Assembly: GCF_003001675.1 (NCBI RefSeq)
Contig: NZ_PVYW01000025.1
Coordinates: 62,001 to 126,000 of the forward strand
Length of the DNA stretch: 64,000 bases
Direction: 5' to 3'
Source of the DNA: Cohnella sp. SGD-V74
GTDB taxonomy: Bacteria; Bacillota; Bacilli; Paenibacillales; Paenibacillaceae
Shown here: positions 58,947-64,000 of the stretch, one piece after another
Layout: the number at the start of each line of letters is the position of its first letter
How positions within the stretch are numbered: position 1 is the stretch's first letter
Translations under genes and position numbers: made by a program
Notes under the pieces: model-generated
What the model was told of the DNA's origin: nothing
What the model saw: only the letters and a program-made list of their open reading frames with translations
Databases searched by the model: none

Positions 58947-59819
58947 TTAAACCTTTTGGTACCCCATAGTTCTAAGCGATACGGCTACCGCCCTCCAGAA
59001 CTCCATCGTGCCGGTCGGATCGCTCATCTGCGCCACAACGCTCTCGCCGAATTCGCTCACGAACCATTTCGGTGCGGGAATTTTGGCGGTCGCGGATTCC
59101 AACTGCTTCGTCAACGAATCCACCGTCCCGGCAAGCTGCGCAACCTGGGCGCTCAATTGCTCGAACGCTTCCCTTTCTTCCTTCGTCATCGGCTCATCCT
59201 CCTCTGCGTAACGGCCGTAAAATTCCGCCTCCATCGCATTCAGATCGACATTGCCCGCAATTCCCGCCACTCGTCCCTTGTCCGAGTATTGGAAGATCGC
59301 CCACCTGTCCCATGTGGAATTGTCCATCGGCTTGTCGACGCTGTAATGGGCGATCCAGAGCGGCCAACCCGCCAATTCCTTGCCCAGATACGTCCGGGCG
59401 AAGCTTGCTCCGCTGTAGATCATTGCGCGTCTTCCGCTGGCCCGTTCCAGCTCCGTCAGAAACGCCGCGCACCACTGAGTCAGCGCTCGCGCGCCCAGCT
59501 TGGACGCCTCGCCCTCCACGTCGAGCACAAGCGGCCATTGACAAGGGTACCCGGCAACGGTCGAGGCGAAATGCCGCGCCTCCTTGACCGCGTCGTTGTT
59601 GTTTTCAGGACGGGCGTAATGGTAATACCCGACTTTAATGCCCGCCGAGCTCGCAGCCAACGCGTTCGCCCAAAGCCGGGAGTCCACGCCGGACACTCCT
59701 TCGGTGGCCTTGATAAACACATATTTGACGCCGTCCGTCGCGACCTTCGACCAATCAATGGCTCCCTGCCAGTGGCTTACGTCGATTCCCTTTACATTCG
59801 TACTGCTCCTCGCCTGCAT
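58947..59819 (-). CDS. GH25 lysozyme
   Basis: About 290 residues. The muramidase domain spans residues 8-205: KGIDVSHWQGAIDWSKV, YVFIKATEGV, VGYYHYARP, WPLVLDVEGE (catalytic DxE) and WAIFQYSDKGRVAGIAGNVDLN. The rest is a coiled coil (EREAFEQLSAQVAQLAGTVDSLTKQLES) and a C-terminal phage-associated unit. There is no signal peptide, so release would require a holin, as with endolysins. It lies between two tRNA-Thr genes, 1.1 kb beyond immA, and may be a second lysin of the tail locus or a remnant of another phage (inference). The start is placed behind GGAGGGG. Confidence 0.9.
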   Translation of the reverse strand: MQARSSTNVKGIDVSHWQGAIDWSKVATDGVKYVFIKATEGVSGVDSRLWANALAASSAGIKVGYYHYARPENNNDAVKEARHFASTVAGYPCQWPLVLDVEGEASKLGARALTQWCAAFLTELERASGRRAMIYSGASFARTYLGKELAGWPLWIAHYSVDKPMDNSTWDRWAIFQYSDKGRVAGIAGNVDLNAMEAEFYGRYAEEDEPMTKEEREAFEQLSAQVAQLAGTVDSLTKQLESATAKIPAPKWFVSEFGESVVAQMSDPTGTMEFWRAVAVSLRTMGYQKV

Positions 59820-59915
59820 GCCACTCCCCTCCTCCATGCTTGTATCCTATTCAGGAATCGTCATGGCGGAGGCGGCGCTCGTACAGACGGTTTTACGGTG
59901 TCCGGTCCGGAACGC

Positions 59916-59950
59916 AAAAAGCGCGCCTCCGAAAGCCTCGGAAGACGCGC
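59916..59950 (-). terminator. Terminator after tRNA-Thr (CGU)
   Basis: GCGCG/CGCGC outer stem with TTCCGA/TCGGAG inner pairing, then TTTTT on the minus strand, 20 bases beyond the tRNA. Confidence 0.8.
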
Positions 59951-59969
59951 CGTTAAAGGATTTATTTAG

Positions 59970-60045
<76 letters not shown>

Positions 60046-60057
60046 AAATCCTTTATT

Positions 60058-60086
60058 ATCTTAGTCATTTCAGGAGCAAAAGTCAA
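60058..60086 (-). promoter_or_regulatory. Promoter of tRNA-Thr (CGU)
   Basis: TTGACT, a 17-base spacer and TAAGAT on the minus strand; -10 is 13 bases before the mature tRNA end. Confidence 0.75.
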
Positions 60087-60118
60087 GCGATTTTGCGCTG
60101 GTTTTTTATGGTTTTTCA

Positions 60119-61264
60119 TCAGACGACATGAAACGTTCTGTTCGAGCACACTTCACGCCGCTCCGAAGCCTCGTTCCCCGTCGATTGTTCGTTGCCGACT
60201 CCGCTGATCATCAGATGCAGCTGGCGCTTCAGATCGACCTCGTACGGCTTGGTCAGCAGCTCGCCTTCGGAGGAACGGATGACGCGGACGATCGGGCGCT
60301 GCTTGATGTCTTCGTGCAGCGCGGCGACGACGCCCAATTCGCCCGTACTGAGACGCACCGACGTTCCTCTCGGGAACAACGCCATATTGTCGCGCAGCCT
60401 GCATACCTTGTCCATGTCGTACAAGGTTCCGGCGCCTCCGTACAGCACTTCCAGAGCTTCGTGCGGCAGCATCGGAACGCCGTTGCCCCGTCCGTTGACC
60501 AGCGTATCGAACATGTCGAAAATGCTGATCCACTGATGGTGCGGGTGGATTTTCTTGCCTTCCAGCCCGAACGGATAGCCGCTGCCGTCCAGTCTCTCGT
60601 GATGGAACAGAGCGCAATGGGCCGCCATAATCGCAAAGCCGCTGTCCCGAAGCAGCTTGTAGCCGAGCTCCGCGTGCTTCATATAGGATTGGTCGTTCTG
60701 CGTCACGCGCGACTTCAAGCCGTCCGGAAGCTGCAGTCTGCCGACGTCGTGCAGCATCGCGCCGATTGCCAGGGCATGCAGATCCTCGGCATCCAAGCCT
60801 TCTTCCAAGCCGAGACGGGTCGCGCAGACGCCCACGTTCATCGCATGCTCGAGAAAATGCTGCTTATCCCCGTCCGTCAACGTCGTCGTCAAATGCACGG
60901 GCAAGCTGAGATCGTTGCGGCGAGATTTCAAGTCGTCCACCAGCAGCTTCGTCGCGTCGTACACGAAACGAACGACGTTCGGAGACAGCTTCTCCTTTTC
61001 GCTGCCCAACAGCTCGTCCATCACGTGAGTCAGCGCACCGTGCAAGACGATCACCGTCTCGTCGCGAATCGCCTGATCCGGAGCGATATCTTCCGTGCCC
61101 TGCTCCTCGATATGGAGATACGGCATCCCTAACTGCTGCAATCGCTTGATTGCGTGTTCAGTCAGTACGAATCCTCTTCCGGCCAGCACGTGGCCTTGTT
61201 CCGTATAGATCGATCGTCCCAGCTTCATTCCCGGACGGCATTGACTCGTATGCATGATGATCAT
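60119..61264 (-). CDS. HD-GYP domain protein (probable c-di-GMP phosphodiesterase)
   Basis: About 381 residues. An N-terminal 100-residue domain of DUF3391-like type (GRSIYTEQGHVLAGRGFVLTEHAIKRL) precedes an HD-GYP domain: the GAMLHDVGRLQLPDG helix, EHAELGYKLL-type KHAELGYKLLRDSG and HHERLDGSGYP, the signature of active HD-GYP enzymes. The start at 61264 has a GGGAGTGG site; a longer frame is less likely. It is divergent from the response regulator gene, which may share the control region. Hydrolysis of c-di-GMP is inferred from the intact motifs. Confidence 0.88.
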   Translation of the reverse strand: MIIMHTSQCRPGMKLGRSIYTEQGHVLAGRGFVLTEHAIKRLQQLGMPYLHIEEQGTEDIAPDQAIRDETVIVLHGALTHVMDELLGSEKEKLSPNVVRFVYDATKLLVDDLKSRRNDLSLPVHLTTTLTDGDKQHFLEHAMNVGVCATRLGLEEGLDAEDLHALAIGAMLHDVGRLQLPDGLKSRVTQNDQSYMKHAELGYKLLRDSGFAIMAAHCALFHHERLDGSGYPFGLEGKKIHPHHQWISIFDMFDTLVNGRGNGVPMLPHEALEVLYGGAGTLYDMDKVCRLRDNMALFPRGTSVRLSTGELGVVAALHEDIKQRPIVRVIRSSEGELLTKPYEVDLKRQLHLMISGVGNEQSTGNEASERREVCSNRTFHVV

Positions 61265-61455
61265 GCTTTCCACTCCCTTTTTTGCTTGCAAGGGGCCTCG
61301 CATCCCCGTTTCATGGCCTAATCGTATCGAACCCTCGCGTCATATGACCAGTGACCCCTGTCACCGTTTCCGTCATGTATGCGGTTCAGGAAGAGTTGCG
61401 TCTGTTCAAATTCGCGCGATGCACTATAATGGAAAAGAAAGGGGAGAAAGTACGC

Positions 61456-62121
61456 ATGCTCAAAGTATTGATTGCCGACGATCAAGCGTTGATGAGAGAC
61501 GGCCTGCAAACGATTCTCCAGTTGGAGGACGACATAGAGGTCATCGCCACCGCCGAGAACGGCGAAGAGGCTTGCCGGCTTGTCGGCGTCCACGATCCGG
61601 ATCTGGTCCTGATGGACATCCGCATGCCGGTCATGAGCGGGATCGAAGCGGTCAAGAAGCTGCGCGCCGAATCCCCGCATACGAAAGTGCTCGTACTGAC
61701 GACATTCGACGAAGACGAATATATTATCGAAGCTCTGGCAGGCGGAGCGGTCGGTTTTCTGCTGAAAGACATTCCGACCGAGAAGCTGCTGCAAGCGATC
61801 CGCGATGCGGCGCAAGGAGAAATCATGCTCCCCTCGGCGATCGCCGTCAAGCTGGCCGCCCGACTGGCTTCGCCCTCGCCCGCAGCCGGCAAGGCTCCCG
61901 CTGCTCGCTCGCGCGGACGCACCGCCGATCTGAAATTCACCAATCGCGAGATGAGCATCATCGCTTTGATGGTGGAGGGCCGCACAAACAAGGAGATCGC
62001 CCAATTGCTCTTCATGAGCGAAGGCACCGTCAAAAATTACATCAGCGCCATCTACGACAAGATAGGCACGAACGACAGAACGCAAGCCGTCATCTGGTTA
62101 AAAGACATGACTATTATATGA
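61456..62121 (+). CDS. NarL/LuxR-type response regulator
   Basis: This 221-residue regulator has a receiver domain with the phospho-acceptor Asp54 (LVLMDIRMPVMSG) plus the acidic DD at 8-9 and Lys in the KDIPTEKLL region. A Pro/Ala/Arg-rich linker leads to a LuxR helix-turn-helix (FTNREMSIIALMVEGRTNKEIAQLLFMSEGTVKNYISAIYDK). The start at 61456 was chosen because it gives the canonical N-terminus behind GGGGAGAAAG; the frame extends 35 codons further. It is followed 78 bases later by its sensor kinase gene. Targets are unknown. Confidence 0.93.
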   Translation: MLKVLIADDQALMRDGLQTILQLEDDIEVIATAENGEEACRLVGVHDPDLVLMDIRMPVMSGIEAVKKLRAESPHTKVLVLTTFDEDEYIIEALAGGAVGFLLKDIPTEKLLQAIRDAAQGEIMLPSAIAVKLAARLASPSPAAGKAPAARSRGRTADLKFTNREMSIIALMVEGRTNKEIAQLLFMSEGTVKNYISAIYDKIGTNDRTQAVIWLKDMTII

Positions 62122-62199
62122 CCGCCGTCACTAGGCCGCTTCGTTCACCGCAGGTACAATGATAACAGCGTCGCAAGCCGGGGCGCGCCCGTTGGAGGA

Positions 62200-64000
62200 A
62201 TGAAGTTGGTTGGAAGCGGCGTTCGCAATCATCTGCCGTTGTTGCGCATATTGGCGGTTTTGATCGGCCTTCATGTCCTTTTGGCATGGGGTTTGGTCGT
62301 TATGGGGCGCGGCTTCAATTCCCCCGGACTGCCCCAGAACGCTTGGAGTTGGACTCCCGCTTCGGTCCAGGATTCCGCGCCTCCTTCGAGCGGCTGGCTT
62401 CCTTATTCGGACAAGCCCGGGCATCCGTCGAATTCCTCCTTTTATTGGCTTCGCGTACCTCTCGACCCGACCGACACCCGAGACCCCCGTTTATTCGTTC
62501 TCAACGCGGTCTCCCTCTCCGTATACGACGGCAGAGAGCTGCTCTACGCCTACGATCCGAAAGACCATAACCATAGATTAAACCTCCTGTATCATTGGAA
62601 CCTCGTTCCGCTATCCGCGCCGGTTCCCTCCGAGATTTATATGCTGCTCGACGACCGGAAGCTCGATCGGCTTCCGTTGTTCATCCGACAGGTTTCCTAC
62701 GGGGATTTCGTATCCTCCCTGATTCGCAAAGAAACATATGCATTCGTCTTGTTCGCGCTCTTCCTGTTCAGCGCATGCTTGGCCATGGGCCTGTACGCCA
62801 TTCGCCGGGAACGACTCCATCTCTACTTCGCGCTGATGGCGCTATGCGGCTGTTACGCGGCGATTGCCCGGACCTATCTGCTTCAGCTGTTCTGGGATCA
62901 GCCGTGGCTGAGCTATCTGGACTTCGGCATTTTCCCTCTCGGGGTGTTCGGCTTTCTGGGCATCATCATCGAAGTGCTCGACAAGAAGCTTACCGGATCG
63001 CTTCGAGGAATCAGTCGAATCATTCTGGGCTTCTCGCTGCTCTCGCTCGCGAGCGCCGTCGTTCTGGACGTCGAGTGGTTCGGGTGGCTGCTCAGCTATC
63101 CTATGCTTGCCATGTTCCTGGTTACGACGGGTTACCTGTTCCACGCTCTATGGAGAGCTTATCAGCAAAGACAAGGCCCGGAATCGATCTGGATGATGGC
63201 CGGCTTCTTCATCGTGACCTCCACCGCGCTTTTCTATGTAGTGCGCACTTATTTGGCGGTGTTCTTCACGAAGCTTCGCGAAAGCTTGCCGTTCTTGAAC
63301 GTGCTGGAGTACGACTTTCTGTCCATTGCCCTGCTCCTGTTCTTAATCTGTCTGGTGCGCGTAATCCTATACCGTTTCGGGCAGATGAACGTTCGGCTGA
63401 AGCAGTTTAACCAAGCTTTGGAGACCAGCGTCCAGACCCGCACCGCAGAGCTGCAGGAGAGGGAAGAGCAGCTTCGCGAAGCGAACGTCCGGCTGTCCGG
63501 CACGATGAGAGACACGGCCGAGTCGATCGCCTCCTCCATCGTTCTGGAGGAACGTCATCGGCTGACCGGAGCGATCCACGACACGATCGGCCATTCCTTG
63601 ACGGCGACGCTTGTTCAATTGGAAGCCGCCAAACGGCTGCTTCCCCGCGACCCGGAGCTGGCTCTCTCCAAGCTGGACGCTTCGCAGCAATTGGTCAGAA
63701 GGGGCTTCGAAGAAGTCCGCGACTCCGTCCGCCTGCTCCGGGACGACTCTACCCGTTACGATCTGGCCGCCGCGATCCGGCTGCTGATCGAGGAGACCGC
63801 CGGATCGACGGGAGCCGTTATCGACAGCCGGATTTCCGAGCTGCCGGACAGCCTCTCGACGCTGCACAAGAGAGTGATCTTCCAAGCGCTGCAGGAAGGC
63901 TTGACCAACGGCTTGAGGCATGGCGACAGCCGACGGTTCGATTTCGAGCTGACTGCCGACGATACCCGGCTTTATTTCCGTTTGGCCAGCGACGGAAGAA
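62200..64000 (+). CDS. Sensor histidine kinase, partial (7TMR type)
   Basis: The frame runs off the window end. It has an N-terminal signal-anchor helix, an extracytoplasmic domain of 7TMR-DISM type (about 35-160, with FNSPGLPQNAWSW and FYWLRVPLD), seven membrane helices (about 175-400) and a coiled-coil region. A HisKA_3 dimerisation domain follows with the phospho-acceptor in EERHRLTGAIHDTIGHSLTATL, then FQALQEGLTNGLRHG, the start of the ATPase domain. It pairs with the NarL-type regulator just upstream. The ATG at 62200 is close to its GGAGG; a TTG at 62206 is an alternative. Confidence 0.9.
   Translation, partial: MKLVGSGVRNHLPLLRILAVLIGLHVLLAWGLVVMGRGFNSPGLPQNAWSWTPASVQDSAPPSSGWLPYSDKPGHPSNSSFYWLRVPLDPTDTRDPRLFVLNAVSLSVYDGRELLYAYDPKDHNHRLNLLYHWNLVPLSAPVPSEIYMLLDDRKLDRLPLFIRQVSYGDFVSSLIRKETYAFVLFALFLFSACLAMGLYAIRRERLHLYFALMALCGCYAAIARTYLLQLFWDQPWLSYLDFGIFPLGVFGFLGIIIEVLDKKLTGSLRGISRIILGFSLLSLASAVVLDVEWFGWLLSYPMLAMFLVTTGYLFHALWRAYQQRQGPESIWMMAGFFIVTSTALFYVVRTYLAVFFTKLRESLPFLNVLEYDFLSIALLLFLICLVRVILYRFGQMNVRLKQFNQALETSVQTRTAELQEREEQLREANVRLSGTMRDTAESIASSIVLEERHRLTGAIHDTIGHSLTATLVQLEAAKRLLPRDPELALSKLDASQQLVRRGFEEVRDSVRLLRDDSTRYDLAAAIRLLIEETAGSTGAVIDSRISELPDSLSTLHKRVIFQALQEGLTNGLRHGDSRRFDFELTADDTRLYFRLASDGR

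Overview
The window looks like chromosome from a GC-rich Paenibacillaceae bacterium (Paenibacillus/Cohnella type). The signs are a Bacillus-style ctaCDEF-ctaG oxidase cluster, a FadN-type beta-oxidation operon, a T-box leader, YhcN-type and Lpl-type lipoproteins, and PBSX-style xkd genes. Species assignment is inference from gene content only. LAYOUT: 1-5.7 kb carries the aa3-type cytochrome c oxidase cluster (minus strand), with a strong promoter and ResD-like boxes upstream and a terminator separating ctaF from ctaG. 5.9-8.9 kb holds a sporulation-type lipoprotein, methionine aminopeptidase, a 62-aa orphan and a membrane FHA protein. 9-16.2 kb is a four-gene fatty-acid beta-oxidation operon (fadN-fadA-fadE-acyl-CoA ligase). 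16.4-20.2 kb has two secreted or membrane proteins of unclear role, an interspersed repeat, and a T-box-controlled threonine deaminase gene. 20.5-24.1 kb carries a UgtP-like glycolipid glycosyltransferase, an MFS transporter, a TVP38-type membrane protein and two small proteins. 24.1-32.6 kb is a carbohydrate-use locus: two Lpl-type permeases, a binding protein, a membrane AraC regulator and a large glycosidase. 32.8-39.1 kb is housekeeping: aromatic-acid exporter-like protein, AlkD-like repair protein, lipid kinase, MHYT-like histidine kinase, MscL with a zinc ribbon, and a Nudix hydrolase. 39.1-40.9 kb has a diverged tyrosinase-like protein and a 50-bp tandem repeat array enclosed by inverted repeats. 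57.9-64 kb carries a lipoprotein, two tRNA-Thr genes around a GH25 lysozyme, an HD-GYP protein and a divergent NarL-type two-component system. THE MAIN SYSTEM: from about 40.9 to 57.9 kb there is a complete contractile-tail module of PBSX (xkd) type: sheath, tube, tail chaperone with a textbook -1 slippery site, short tape measure, LysM/baseplate proteins, two tail fibres, and holin/XhlA/glucosaminidase lysis genes. It contains no terminase, portal, capsid, protease or integrase gene. I read it as a tailocin (R-type bacteriocin-like particle), not a prophage. Its switch is compact: a sigma-like activator (Xpf type) is transcribed divergently from an Xre-type repressor followed by an ImmA-type protease. 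The intergenic DNA holds four repeats of a TTGCCATTTTGGCAA operator, near-consensus promoters overlapping these operators, and a LexA-type SOS box. A second SOS-like box lies before immA. This predicts DNA-damage induction through two linked routes.
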